A stretch of 64,000 nucleotides of DNA from Flavobacterium granuli (GTDB lineage: Bacteria; Bacteroidota; Bacteroidia; Flavobacteriales; Flavobacteriaceae). This document shows, piece by piece, positions 52,442 through 61,960 of the stretch (the first letter of the stretch is position 1; every line of letters starts with the position of its first letter). A program made the position numbers and the translations under genes. The notes under the pieces were generated by a model. That model searched no databases and was not told the DNA's origin. It saw only the letters and a program-made list of their open reading frames with translations. The stretch lies in NCBI RefSeq assembly GCF_900129705.1, contig NZ_FQWO01000008.1, positions 62,001-126,000 on the forward strand, written 5' to 3'.

Positions 52442-53572
52442 ATGAAGTTTGATTTATTACAAAAAGACCCTCAGTCCAAAGCTAGAGCGGGAAGTATTAC
52501 TACAGATCACGGTGTAATTGAAACACCTATTTTTATGCCTGTTGGGACTGTAGCCTCAGTAAAAGGGGTGCACCAGAGAGAATTGAAAGAAGATATAAAC
52601 CCGGATATTATCCTGGGAAATACCTATCATTTATATTTACGTCCACAAACTGAAATCTTAGAAAAAGCAGGTGGATTGCATAAATTCATGAACTGGGATC
52701 GTAATATTTTGACCGATTCTGGAGGATATCAAGTGTATTCTTTGTCTTCAAATCGAAAGATTAAAGAAGAAGGGGTAAAGTTTAAATCGCATATTGATGG
52801 TTCTTATCATTTTTTCACACCCGAAAATGTAATGGAAATTCAGCGGACTATTGGGGCTGATATTATCATGGCTTTTGATGAATGTACGCCTTATCCTTGT
52901 GATTATAACTATGCAAAACGTTCGATGAAAATGACCCACCGTTGGCTGGACCGATGTGTGAATCATTTGGAAAAAGTGCCTGTAAAATACGGTTACGATC
53001 AAGCTTTTTTTCCTATTGTTCAAGGAAGTTGTTACAAAGACTTGCGCCAGCAATCAGCGGAATATATCGCCAATTCGAACCAAGTAGGAAACGCCATTGG
53101 CGGACTTTCTGTTGGCGAGCCAGCCGAAGAAATGTATGCGATGACCGAAGTAGTTTGCGAAATTCTTCCCGAAGATAAACCACGTTATCTAATGGGGGTG
53201 GGAACGCCTATCAATATTTTGGAAAATATTGCTCTTGGTGTTGACATGTTTGACTGTGTGATGCCTACGCGTAACGCCAGAAACGGTATGTTGTTTACAG
53301 CTAACGGTACGATTAATATCAAGAATAAAAAATGGGAAGCCGATTTTTCTCCAATTGATGAAATGGGACATACTTTTGTAGATACTGAATATACTAAAGC
53401 ATATTTGCGTCACCTATTTGCAGCCAATGAATATTTAGGAAAACAAATTGCGACAATCCATAATCTTGGTTTTTATATGTGGCTGGTTCGTGAGGCTCGA
53501 AAACATATTATTGCCGGTGATTTTAGATCTTGGAAAGAAATGATGGTGCGCAATATGAGTCAGAGATTATAA
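52442..53572 (+). CDS. tgt: tRNA-guanine transglycosylase without the usual zinc cysteines
   Basis: Tgt swaps guanine at position 34 of GUN tRNAs for preQ1 on the route to queuosine. The 376 residues have the TIM-barrel motifs: FMPVGTVASVKGV, DSGGYQV with catalytic Asp92, DIIMAFDE, VGEPAEEM and FDCVMPTRNARNG. The region that in E. coli-type enzymes holds three zinc cysteines reads DEMGHTFVDTEYTKAYLRH (about 304-325), with no cysteine, although the last histidine is kept. The gene precedes an LptF/G permease. Confidence 0.95.
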   Translation: MKFDLLQKDPQSKARAGSITTDHGVIETPIFMPVGTVASVKGVHQRELKEDINPDIILGNTYHLYLRPQTEILEKAGGLHKFMNWDRNILTDSGGYQVYSLSSNRKIKEEGVKFKSHIDGSYHFFTPENVMEIQRTIGADIIMAFDECTPYPCDYNYAKRSMKMTHRWLDRCVNHLEKVPVKYGYDQAFFPIVQGSCYKDLRQQSAEYIANSNQVGNAIGGLSVGEPAEEMYAMTEVVCEILPEDKPRYLMGVGTPINILENIALGVDMFDCVMPTRNARNGMLFTANGTINIKNKKWEADFSPIDEMGHTFVDTEYTKAYLRHLFAANEYLGKQIATIHNLGFYMWLVREARKHIIAGDFRSWKEMMVRNMSQRL

Positions 53573-53581
53573 AAAAAATGT

Positions 53582-53644
53582 TTATTCGTTTATTTGTTTA
53601 ATCGAATAAGAAATCATACGCTTTGCCTCTAAACAAATAAACGA
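53582..53644. repeat. Competing inverted repeats between tgt and the LptF/G gene
   Basis: TCGTTTATTTGTTT (53586-53599) is the exact reverse complement of AAACAAATAAACGA (53631-53644). A second stem, TTATTCG (53582-53588) with CGAATAA (53603-53609), overlaps the first, so the two folds exclude each other. Confidence 0.6.
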
Positions 53645-53662
53645 TTAACCGATTAAACTTTT

Positions 53663-54751
53663 ATGTTAACAATAATAGACAAATACATCTTGAAGAGATA
53701 CTTGGCCACTTTTTCGGCCATGTTGTTGATGTTTATACCTATTGGGATTATTATTGATGTTTCGGAGAAAATCAATTTCATGATTGAGAATAAGATTCCC
53801 TTTTTTGATATTGCGGTTTATTATTATAATTTCACAATTTATTTTGCCAATAACCTATTTCCGATATTCCTGTTTTTATCCATTATTTGGTTTACTTCCA
53901 AGTTGGCTAATAATACGGAGATTATTGCCATTTTAAGTTCAGGTATTTCGTTTACCCGATTTTTACGACCATTTATTATAGGAGCTTCAATAGTATCCCT
54001 TTTTGTTTTATTCTTAGGGTTTTCAATTGTTCCGGCTGCCAACGAAGGATTTAATAATTTTAGATACACCTATCTCAAGACAGGAGGTAAGGAATTGATG
54101 CGCGGCGACAATACCGATGTGTATCGACAAATAAGCAGCAACGAATTTTTATATGTGAATAGCTTCAATACAGAATCAAAAGTGGCATTTAATTTTGTTT
54201 TGGAAAAATTCGACAAAGAAAAGTTAGTATCAAAAATTACCGCCAGCAGAATAAAATGGAATCCAAAAGATAGTACATATACGATGTATGATTATTCAAA
54301 AAGAACCGTTGGGGAATTTGGTGATAAAATAGAGAAGGCATCGGAGAAAAATGCGAAGTTCAGTTTTGAATTGGAGGATTTGACACCGGTAGTTTATATA
54401 GCAGAAACCTTGAGTTTGAATAAACTGTACCGTTTTATTGATAAGGAAAAAAAACGAGGTTCTTCTAATATCAATGTTTACTTGGTGGTGTTGTATAAGA
54501 AATACAGTGTGCCAGTATCGGCATTTATTTTAACCGTTATTGCTGTTTCGGTTTCTTCAATGAAAAGAAGAGGAGGAATGGGAATGAATCTAACCATTGG
54601 AATTGCTGTGGCATTTGGTTTTGTTTTTTTTGATAAAATATTCGGCACTTTAGCTGAGAAGTCTACTTTTTCCCCTTTGATTGCCGTTTGGTTTCCAAAT
54701 ATTGTTTTTGGAATTCTGGCTATATTTTTACTACGCAATGCAAAACGATAA
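53663..54751 (+). CDS. LptF/LptG-family LPS export permease
   Basis: This is the membrane permease that works with LptB in LPS transport. The 362 residues have the YjgP/YjgQ layout: two N-terminal helix pairs (IDKYILKRYLATFSAMLLMF, the DxxxLKRYL motif), a periplasmic domain and C-terminal helices. I cannot tell LptF from LptG. It overlaps the next gene by 14 bp. No second family member is nearby, so the other subunit is encoded elsewhere. Confidence 0.9.
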   Translation: MLTIIDKYILKRYLATFSAMLLMFIPIGIIIDVSEKINFMIENKIPFFDIAVYYYNFTIYFANNLFPIFLFLSIIWFTSKLANNTEIIAILSSGISFTRFLRPFIIGASIVSLFVLFLGFSIVPAANEGFNNFRYTYLKTGGKELMRGDNTDVYRQISSNEFLYVNSFNTESKVAFNFVLEKFDKEKLVSKITASRIKWNPKDSTYTMYDYSKRTVGEFGDKIEKASEKNAKFSFELEDLTPVVYIAETLSLNKLYRFIDKEKKRGSSNINVYLVVLYKKYSVPVSAFILTVIAVSVSSMKRRGGMGMNLTIGIAVAFGFVFFDKIFGTLAEKSTFSPLIAVWFPNIVFGILAIFLLRNAKR

Positions 54752-55619
54752 ATTCAAAAGTTATTTAAATCTTCATTTAATTGTTTTTATTTGGGGTTTT
54801 ACCGCCATTTTAGGCGCATTAATTACTATTTCTGCCGATGCTATCGTTTGGTATCGAATGCTTTTTGCAGCAGTTTTTTTATTCTTTTTTATAGCTTTTC
54901 AAAAGAAGACTTTTCGAATTCCTTTTAAATCTTTTCTGAAATTGATTTTTGTGGGACTGTTGATTGCGTTGCATTGGATCTTTTTCTTTCATGCTATTCA
55001 CGTTTCTAATGTGTCAATAACGCTTTCTGTTTTCTCGTTGGGTGCTTTTTTTGCTTCGTTGTTAGAGCCTATTTTTTATGGTAGAAAAGTGCTTTGGTAT
55101 GAGGTGTTCTTCGGTTTGATAATTATGGCGGGATTAGCGATGATTATGAAAGTAGAGGTGGGCTATATGAGCGGGATGATTTTTGCCTTGGTTTCTATAA
55201 TTTTAGGTGTTTTGTTTACATTGATAAATGGGAAACTGATTGAAAAACATGATGCTACTGTTATTTCTTTTTATGAATTTCTGGCGGGCATGGTTTTTAT
55301 TTCTGTTTATTTTTTATATCAAAATAAGTTCTCCGTAGAGTTCTTTGATTTGAACCTTAATAACTGGATGTTGATCCTGCTTCTTGCTTCAATTTGTACG
55401 GCCTATGCTTTTACAGCTTCGGTAAAAGTAATGGAGAAACTAAGTCCTTATACGGTGATGCTTACCACTAATTTAGAGCCTGTTTACGGTATTATTTTAG
55501 CGTATTTTATCATTGGCGGAAAAGAAAAAATGAGCTTTTCTTTTTATGTTGGAGCCGTGATAATTATTATAACGGTTATTTTGAATGGCATTATAAAGCA
55601 CAGACAGAAAGATGTTTAA
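54738..55619 (+). CDS. EamA-family (DMT) transporter
   Basis: The protein has 293 residues from the ATG at 54738; a longer frame begins inside the LptF/G gene but has no family match there. Ten hydrophobic helices form two EamA repeats, with HLIVFIWGFTAILGALI at the start and WIFFFHAIHVSNVSITLSVFS in the first repeat. Such transporters export metabolites; the substrate is unknown. The 14-bp overlap suggests coupling to the LptF/G gene. Confidence 0.88.
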   Translation: MQNDKFKSYLNLHLIVFIWGFTAILGALITISADAIVWYRMLFAAVFLFFFIAFQKKTFRIPFKSFLKLIFVGLLIALHWIFFFHAIHVSNVSITLSVFSLGAFFASLLEPIFYGRKVLWYEVFFGLIIMAGLAMIMKVEVGYMSGMIFALVSIILGVLFTLINGKLIEKHDATVISFYEFLAGMVFISVYFLYQNKFSVEFFDLNLNNWMLILLLASICTAYAFTASVKVMEKLSPYTVMLTTNLEPVYGIILAYFIIGGKEKMSFSFYVGAVIIIITVILNGIIKHRQKDV

Positions 55620-55689
55620 GTTGTTTTTTACATTTAATTTTGGTTTCCAATTAGAGTTTTTTTAACAGTAGGGAACAAATTAAATGTGA

Positions 55690-55697
55690 TACCTTTG
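55690..55697 (+). promoter_or_regulatory. Predicted -7 box for the LTA-synthase-like gene
   Basis: TACCTTTG matches TAnnTTTG, 29 bp before the start codon. Confidence 0.5.
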
Positions 55698-55725
55698 CAA
55701 AGTTTTACTAATTAATAAATACAGA

Positions 55726-57654
55726 ATGCAAAAACACTTGCGCCTAAACGAGTACAAAGTCTTATTTTACAGGATAGCTTTAGCCTATTTATTTTATTTT
55801 ATTGCCCGGGTTTTATTTTATTATTTCAATGCTGATTTGCTGAGAGTTGAGTCTGTTAGTGATTTTTTATCGCTTAGTTATTATGGATTGGCTTTTGATA
55901 CTACAGCTATTTTATATATAAATCTGTTGTTTGTTGTTTTTTCGATTCTTCCTTTTTGGAAAAATACCAATACAGGATACCAAAAGTTTCTGTTTTATTT
56001 GTATTTCGGTACTAATTTACTGGCTTTTGCTACTAATTTTATAGATTTTATTTACTATAAATTTACTTTTGCCCGTACTACAACTGCCGCCTTGAATGTT
56101 TTGGAACATGAAACGAATAAAACGACCTTGTTTCTTAATTTTCTTGTAGAATACTGGTATGTTTTTGCGTTGTTTGTTTTGACTTCGGCACTTTGGGTAT
56201 TTTTGTATAAAAAAATAAAAGTACAGGATTTTAAACCTACAGGATATGTGCCTTATTTTAGCTTTTCTACCGTTGGGTTTTTAATAATCGTTTTATTTGT
56301 TATTGGAGGAATTCGTGGTGGTGATTTCAAGAAATCCACGCGACCGATTAATCTGTTGGATGCCAGTCGTAATGTGAAAAATATTGTACATTCGGATATT
56401 GTTTTGAATACCCCTTTTGCTATAATTCGAACTTTGTTCTCTAATAGTTTTTTAAAGGTGGACTATCCTGAGGTCAATCCGCAAGTTATTGCTGATAAAA
56501 TTCAGCCTGTAAAAAGCTATCATAACAATCCGAAAACCAAGCCGAACGTAGTGGTTTTTATTCTGGAGAGTTATGGACGCGAATATATTGGTGCTTTTAA
56601 TAAAAAATCGAATATTCCGGATTATAAAAGTCATGCGCCTTTTTTGGATTCTTTGGCACAGCATAGTATGATTTTTACCAATGCTTATGCTAATGGAAGA
56701 CAGTCCATTCACGGGATGTCATCTGTTTTGGCTGGAATTCCTTCGTTTAAGGATGCTTTTACTTCTTCGCCTTATCCAAAACAAAAAATAGAGTCGCTTG
56801 TTTCTACTTTAAAAGGAGAAGGATACAATACTTCCTTTTTTCATGGTGCGGCCAATGGTTCTATGGGATTTTTAGGTTTTAGTAAAATTCTGGGAATAGA
56901 TGATTATTATGGAAGGACAGAGTTTAATGATGATTCTCAGTTTGATGGTTTTTGGGGGATTTGGGATGAGCCTTTTCTGCAGTATATGAAAAAAACTTTG
57001 GATACAAAGAAAACACCGTTTTTCGCTTCTGTTTTTACTGTTTCCTCACACGAGCCTTATGTTATTCCAGAGAAGTATAAAAAGCGTTTTCACGAGGGAG
57101 GCGTTCCTATTCATAAAGCTGTCGAGTATACAGATTATGCAGTGAAACGTTTCTTCGAAGAGGCCAAAAAAGAACCTTGGTTTGAGAACACCATATTTGT
57201 GATGGTGGCAGATCATTGTAATCAAATTTACTATGATGAGTATCAAAAACCGATAAATCGTTTTGCGGTGCCCATATTAATTTATAAACCAAATAGTAGT
57301 TATGTGGGAGTCGATGAAGATTTAGCACAGCAAATCGATATTTATCCTACTATTTTAGATATGATAGGTTATGATAAGCCTTTTAGAAGCTGGGGTAGAA
57401 GTTTGTTGGATAAAAAAAGCTCAATTCCATTTGTAATAAACTCTACCGGAAATATTTATCAATTCGCAAAGGGAAATTACATTTGTACATTTGACGGAAA
57501 GAAAGCCCTTGGTTTTTATGATAAAGAGGATAAAGCATTGAAGCATAATTTAATAAAGAAAAGAAATGCTGAAATGGATGAAATTGAGTTAAACTGCAAG
57601 GCTTTTATTCAAGATTATATGGAAAGAGTGGTCGATAAAAAACTGGATAAGTAG
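55726..57654 (+). CDS. LTA synthase-family membrane sulfatase/phosphotransferase
   Basis: The 642-residue protein has about five N-terminal helices (to about residue 210) and a periplasmic alkaline-phosphatase-fold domain: NVVVFILESYGREY with the metal Glu, ANGRQSIHGMSSVLAG in the nucleophile region, SSHEPYVIPE and MVADHCN with metal Asp/His. Gram-positive LTA synthases have a catalytic Thr in GKTS; here the matching stretch is GRQS, so Ser may act as nucleophile. Gram-negative members often add phosphoethanolamine or phosphoglycerol to glycans or lipids. The substrate is unknown. Confidence 0.85.
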   Translation: MQKHLRLNEYKVLFYRIALAYLFYFIARVLFYYFNADLLRVESVSDFLSLSYYGLAFDTTAILYINLLFVVFSILPFWKNTNTGYQKFLFYLYFGTNLLAFATNFIDFIYYKFTFARTTTAALNVLEHETNKTTLFLNFLVEYWYVFALFVLTSALWVFLYKKIKVQDFKPTGYVPYFSFSTVGFLIIVLFVIGGIRGGDFKKSTRPINLLDASRNVKNIVHSDIVLNTPFAIIRTLFSNSFLKVDYPEVNPQVIADKIQPVKSYHNNPKTKPNVVVFILESYGREYIGAFNKKSNIPDYKSHAPFLDSLAQHSMIFTNAYANGRQSIHGMSSVLAGIPSFKDAFTSSPYPKQKIESLVSTLKGEGYNTSFFHGAANGSMGFLGFSKILGIDDYYGRTEFNDDSQFDGFWGIWDEPFLQYMKKTLDTKKTPFFASVFTVSSHEPYVIPEKYKKRFHEGGVPIHKAVEYTDYAVKRFFEEAKKEPWFENTIFVMVADHCNQIYYDEYQKPINRFAVPILIYKPNSSYVGVDEDLAQQIDIYPTILDMIGYDKPFRSWGRSLLDKKSSIPFVINSTGNIYQFAKGNYICTFDGKKALGFYDKEDKALKHNLIKKRNAEMDEIELNCKAFIQDYMERVVDKKLDK

Positions 57655-57833
57655 TAATTGGCTTATGTTCTTTGTGTTAAAGAATCAATAAATTAATTTC
57701 TGGCTATTATTTTTTAAAATTAAATCAAAAGCTGTCCTCAAGTATTGCTTTGACTTTGAAGTAAATTGCAAATTCAGACCGATAGTTTTAGGACATAAAT
57801 TAAAAATATAGCTTTATGAACGATATAATATTT

Positions 57834-57841
57834 TATATTTG
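57834..57841 (+). promoter_or_regulatory. Predicted -7 box for accA
   Basis: TATATTTG is a full TAnnTTTG match 34 bp before the ATG. Confidence 0.5.
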
Positions 57842-57875
57842 CAGTCCAAAATAAAAACAAAAACGCACAAATCCT

Positions 57876-58829
57876 ATGGAATATTTAGATTTTGAGCTTC
57901 CGATAAAAGAACTAGAAGATCAGTTAGATAAATGCCTTGTTATTGGTCAGGAGTCAGATGTTGACGTTACAGATACTTGTAAACAAATCAACAAAAAACT
58001 AATAGATACTAAGAAGAAGATTTACAAAAATTTGACGGCATGGCAAAGGGTACAATTGTCCAGACATCCAAGTCGTCCGTACACAATGGACCATATCAAT
58101 GCGCTTTGCGGAGATAGTTTTCTTGAACTTTTTGGAGATAGAAACTTCAAAGACGATAAAGCCATGGTTGGTGGATTGGGTAAAATTGGAGGACAATCGT
58201 TTATGATTGTTGGTCAACAAAAAGGCTATAATACAAAGACAAGACAATACAGAAACTTTGGGATGGCAAATCCTGAAGGATACCGTAAAGCATTGCGATT
58301 GATGAAAATGGCTGAAAAATTTGGAATTCCGGTTATAACGCTCATCGATACTCCGGGTGCTTATCCTGGACTTGAAGCTGAAGAACGTGGACAAGGGGAA
58401 GCCATTGCCAGAAATATCTTTGAGATGGTTCGTCTTAAGGTGCCTATTATTACAATTATTGTAGGTGAAGGTGCTTCTGGTGGTGCTTTGGGAATTGGTG
58501 TTGGAGACCGAGTTTATATGTTAGAAAATACTTGGTATTCTGTTATTTCTCCTGAATCTTGCTCTTCTATTTTATGGAAAAGTTGGGAATATAAAGAAAT
58601 AGCTGCTGAAGCTTTGAAATTGACTTCTTCAGACATGAAAAAGCAAAAACTGATTGATGATATTATACCTGAACCATTAGGTGGAGCGCATTACGACAGA
58701 GAGGCTACTTTTAAGACAGTGGAGCATTATATTATGAAAGGTTATAATGAATTGAAAGACTTATCAACAGCAGATCTAATCGCTCAGAGAATGGATAAAT
58801 ACTGTAAAATGGGCGAATACAAGGAGTAA
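57876..58829 (+). CDS. accA: Acetyl-CoA carboxylase carboxyltransferase subunit alpha
   Basis: AccA with AccD moves carboxyl from carboxybiotin to acetyl-CoA at the start of fatty-acid synthesis. The 317 residues have the typical [14 protein letters not shown] start, the [20 protein letters not shown] segment, the crotonase-fold [25 protein letters not shown] and [17 protein letters not shown] blocks. Its length equals E. coli AccA. It is monocistronic with its own promoter and a strong terminator before dnaB. Confidence 0.97.
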   Translation: MEYLDFELPIKELEDQLDKCLVIGQESDVDVTDTCKQINKKLIDTKKKIYKNLTAWQRVQLSRHPSRPYTMDHINALCGDSFLELFGDRNFKDDKAMVGGLGKIGGQSFMIVGQQKGYNTKTRQYRNFGMANPEGYRKALRLMKMAEKFGIPVITLIDTPGAYPGLEAEERGQGEAIARNIFEMVRLKVPIITIIVGEGASGGALGIGVGDRVYMLENTWYSVISPESCSSILWKSWEYKEIAAEALKLTSSDMKKQKLIDDIIPEPLGGAHYDREATFKTVEHYIMKGYNELKDLSTADLIAQRMDKYCKMGEYKE

Positions 58830-58845
58830 AATCTTACATTTTTGT

Positions 58846-58882
58846 AAAAAATCCGAAGCCTTGTTGTTTCGGATTTTTTTTT
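58846..58882 (+). terminator. Terminator of accA
   Basis: AAAAAATCCGAA (58846-58857) pairs with TTCGGATTTTTT (58868-58879) and is followed by T. Confidence 0.85.
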
Positions 58883-58969
58883 GGTTGTAAACAAAATTTG
58901 AGTACTTATAAACAATTCTTTGTGATAACTCAATAGCATTTTTTTTTAATTTTATGGTACATTCGCTAT

Positions 58970-60514
58970 ATGGAAAACTTCAAAAATATTAGTCCTGTTA
59001 AGGTAGATAAAACAACAATTATAAGCCTGGAAAAGGGGAAGTTACCACCACAGGCTATCGAGCTGGAAGAGGCAGTGCTTGGTGCTATGATGATTGATAA
59101 AAAAGGAGTTGACGATGTAATTGACATCTTGCAACCGGACGCTTTTTATAAAGAGGCACACAAACATATTTTTGAAGCAATAGTTCAATTATTTACAGAT
59201 ACACAGCCAATTGATTTATTGACCGTTTCGGCTCAATTAAGAAAAAACGCAAAACTAGATTTAGCGGGAGGTGATTTCTATTTGATTCAATTGACGCAAA
59301 AAATTTCTTCATCGGCCCATATTGAGTTTCACTCTAGAATTATTCTGCAGAAATTTATTCAGCGAAGTTTAATTCGAATCTCATCGGAGATTATCGAAGA
59401 TTCCTATGATGATACTGCAGATGTTTTTGATTTATTGGATAAAGCCGAATCAAAACTGTACGAAGTTACTCAGGGTAATATTAAGCGTAGTTCTGAAACG
59501 GCTCAGAGTTTAGTATTACAGGCTAAAAAAAGAATTGAAGAAATAGCAGGGCAAGAAGGATTAAGTGGAGTAGCGACCGGTTTTGAGAAATTAGATAAAT
59601 TAACTTCTGGATGGCAACCAAGTGATTTAATTATTATTGCGGCTAGACCTGCGATGGGAAAAACGGCCTTTGTATTATCGATGGCTCGAAATATGGCTAT
59701 TGATTTTGGAATGCCTGTAGCATTGTTTTCGCTGGAAATGGCATCCGTGCAGTTAATCACCCGTTTGATTTCTTCCGAAACGGGATTGTCTTCCGAAAAA
59801 TTACGTACTGGAAAACTCGAAAAACACGAATGGGAGCAATTAAGTACAAAAGTGAAAAACTTAGAAAAAGCACCACTTTTTATTGATGATACTCCTTCGT
59901 TATCGATTTTTGATTTAAGGGCCAAAGCAAGGCGTTTAGTTTCGCAACACGGAATACGAATTATAATTGTAGATTATTTGCAGTTGATGACTGCCGGAGG
60001 AAGCGGAAAAGGCGGAGGAAACAGGGAACAGGAAATTTCGACAATTTCTCGTAACTTAAAGGCATTGGCTAAGGAATTGAATGTTCCGGTTATTGCGCTT
60101 TCTCAATTATCGCGTGCGGTAGAGACGCGTGGATCCAGTAAAAGACCTTTGCTTTCTGACCTTCGTGAATCGGGAGCGATTGAGCAAGATGCTGATATTG
60201 TTTCGTTTTTATATCGTCCGGAATATTATAAAATTGACGAGTGGGATGATGATGAAGCTTCTCCAACTGCCGGACAGGCTGAAATAATGATTGCCAAACA
60301 CCGTAATGGTGGTATTGAAAACGTACGTTTGAAATTTATTGGACATCTTGGTAAATTTGATAATTTAGAAGATTACAGTGGGAATTATGATGATTTGCCA
60401 TCGTCTATGAATCAAGATGAAAATCCTTTTGCTACTAAAAATTTGCCATCAGCACATGAGGCTTTTGGAAGTAATTTAAATGATGATGATGACGATAGTG
60501 ATATGCCGTTCTAA
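58970..60514 (+). CDS. dnaB: Replicative DNA helicase DnaB
   Basis: DnaB is the hexameric 5'-3' helicase at the replication fork. The 514 residues have the N-terminal DnaG-binding domain (PPQAIELEEAVLGAMMID), a linker helix and the RecA-like C-terminal domain: Walker A ARPAMGKTAFVL at about 225-236, FSLEMASVQLITR, IIVDYLQLM and RESGAIEQDADIV. There is no intein. The C-terminal tail is acidic (DDDDDSD). The leader of about 140 bp follows the accA terminator. Confidence 0.97.
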   Translation: MENFKNISPVKVDKTTIISLEKGKLPPQAIELEEAVLGAMMIDKKGVDDVIDILQPDAFYKEAHKHIFEAIVQLFTDTQPIDLLTVSAQLRKNAKLDLAGGDFYLIQLTQKISSSAHIEFHSRIILQKFIQRSLIRISSEIIEDSYDDTADVFDLLDKAESKLYEVTQGNIKRSSETAQSLVLQAKKRIEEIAGQEGLSGVATGFEKLDKLTSGWQPSDLIIIAARPAMGKTAFVLSMARNMAIDFGMPVALFSLEMASVQLITRLISSETGLSSEKLRTGKLEKHEWEQLSTKVKNLEKAPLFIDDTPSLSIFDLRAKARRLVSQHGIRIIIVDYLQLMTAGGSGKGGGNREQEISTISRNLKALAKELNVPVIALSQLSRAVETRGSSKRPLLSDLRESGAIEQDADIVSFLYRPEYYKIDEWDDDEASPTAGQAEIMIAKHRNGGIENVRLKFIGHLGKFDNLEDYSGNYDDLPSSMNQDENPFATKNLPSAHEAFGSNLNDDDDDSDMPF

Positions 60515-60522
60515 AAAAAAAG

Positions 60523-60553
60523 AAAAATCCATTAGAAATAATGGATTTTTTTT
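60523..60553 (+). terminator. Terminator of dnaB
   Basis: AAAAATCCATTA (60523-60534), GAAA tetraloop, TAATGGATTTTT (60539-60550) and further T. Confidence 0.9.
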
Positions 60554-60672
60554 TGCCTGAATTCTGAATATGATGAATGAATTTCATTCGTTTAGTGTTA
60601 TTATTGAGTTTTACGGTAAGTATGAATGCGTTAAAAAGCAAGGTTTTGAGGCGTTTAAATCGTATGCTTTTA

Positions 60673-60680
60673 TATCTTTG
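60673..60680 (+). promoter_or_regulatory. Predicted -7 box for the secreted 420-aa gene
   Basis: TATCTTTG matches TAnnTTTG, 18-21 bp before the start codon. Confidence 0.45.
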
Positions 60681-60697
60681 ATAGAAAATAGTTTAAA

Positions 60698-61960
60698 ATG
60701 ATGTTCAAAAGAGTATTATGTTTTCTTTTCTTGCTGATTTCAATAATGGCTAAAGCTTCCTTTATTCTGTTACCAATGGATGAAAAGACGCAAAAAAATC
60801 ATCTTAAAGCTTATGGAATCACCTTTTGGTGTTTAGAAAAAAACTATAAAGCCAGCTGGTTGCTCAATTACCGTGGCGGATCGTTTTTACTTCCTGATGT
60901 ATTAGAAATACGCAAAGAATGTCAGATTCGTGGCGTTAGTTTTGAAATCCTATCTGATGCTGAGCAAACCAATATATTGAACGAGATAGGCAGTCCTTCG
61001 CAAAATATGGAAGCGGTTATCCTGGAAAAAGCTCCTAGAATTGCCGTTTATACCCCTAAAGGAAAACAGCCTTGGGATGATGCTGTTACACTGGTTTTAA
61101 CCTATGCTGAAATCCCTTTTACGGCTATATATGATGAAGAGGTTTTAAGTGATCAATTGCTGCTTTATGACTGGTTGCATTTGCATCATGAAGATTTTAC
61201 GGGGCAGTACGGGAAGTTTTTTGGTACTTACAAAAATGCGCCTTGGTATATTGAGCAAAAAAATGAGGCAGAGCTTTTAGCGTCCAAATTGGGCTATACA
61301 AAAGTCTCGCAAGAGAAAAGTGCTGTTGCTAAAAAAATCAGGGATTTTGTCATTGGTGGCGGATTCATGTTTGCCATGTGTTCTGCTACTGATAGTTTTG
61401 ATATTGCTTTGGTTGCTGATGGGGTTGACATTTGTGAATCCATGTTTGATGGAGATCAGAGCGATGCCAATTATCAGTCCAAAATGAATTTTGCTAATTC
61501 CTTTGCCTTTAAAGATTTTACCTTGGAAAGAAAGCCAGAAAGATATGAATTTTCAGATATTGATATGACAGATAAAAGAAGAATTCAGGTGGATAAAGAT
61601 TATTTTAGTCTAATGGATTTTTCGGCAAAATGGGATCCTATTCCTAGTATGCTGTGTCAAAATCATACCCAACTGGTGAAAGGATTTATGGGGCAAACGA
61701 CTTCTTTTGATTCCAGTCTTATTAAATCTAATGTATTGATTATGGGTACTTGCGAACTGAACGGAGAAGCGCGATATATTCATGGTGAGAAAGGAAAGGG
61801 AATGTTTACTTTTTATGGCGGTCATGATCCCGAGGATTATCAGCATCAGGTAGGTGATGCGCCCACAGTTTTGGATCTGCATCCCAATTCGCCAGGATAT
61901 CGTCTGATTCTGAATAATGTGCTGTTTCCTGCAGCCAGGAAGAAGAAACAAAAAACATAA
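60698..61960 (+). CDS. Secreted protein of unknown function, often labelled asparagine synthetase B
   Basis: The protein has 420 residues from the first of two adjacent Met codons (60698, 60701). A signal peptide covers about residues 1-21 (MAKA-SF). Homologues I recall from Flavobacteriia are labelled asparagine synthetase B. This protein has no N-terminal Cys2 nucleophile and no SGGLDS ATP-pyrophosphatase motif, so it cannot be a normal AsnB. Segments such as RIAVYTPKGKQPWDDAVTLVL, FVIGGGFMFAMCSATDSFD and FTFYGGHDPED resemble a class I amidotransferase or ThuA-like fold. That is only an impression. Confidence 0.7.
   Translation: MMFKRVLCFLFLLISIMAKASFILLPMDEKTQKNHLKAYGITFWCLEKNYKASWLLNYRGGSFLLPDVLEIRKECQIRGVSFEILSDAEQTNILNEIGSPSQNMEAVILEKAPRIAVYTPKGKQPWDDAVTLVLTYAEIPFTAIYDEEVLSDQLLLYDWLHLHHEDFTGQYGKFFGTYKNAPWYIEQKNEAELLASKLGYTKVSQEKSAVAKKIRDFVIGGGFMFAMCSATDSFDIALVADGVDICESMFDGDQSDANYQSKMNFANSFAFKDFTLERKPERYEFSDIDMTDKRRIQVDKDYFSLMDFSAKWDPIPSMLCQNHTQLVKGFMGQTTSFDSSLIKSNVLIMGTCELNGEARYIHGEKGKGMFTFYGGHDPEDYQHQVGDAPTVLDLHPNSPGYRLILNNVLFPAARKKKQKT

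Noticed and set aside
58822..58829. AAGGAG near the end of accA as a ribosome site
   Set aside because: It codes for the C-terminal KE of AccA and is about 140 bases from the next start.
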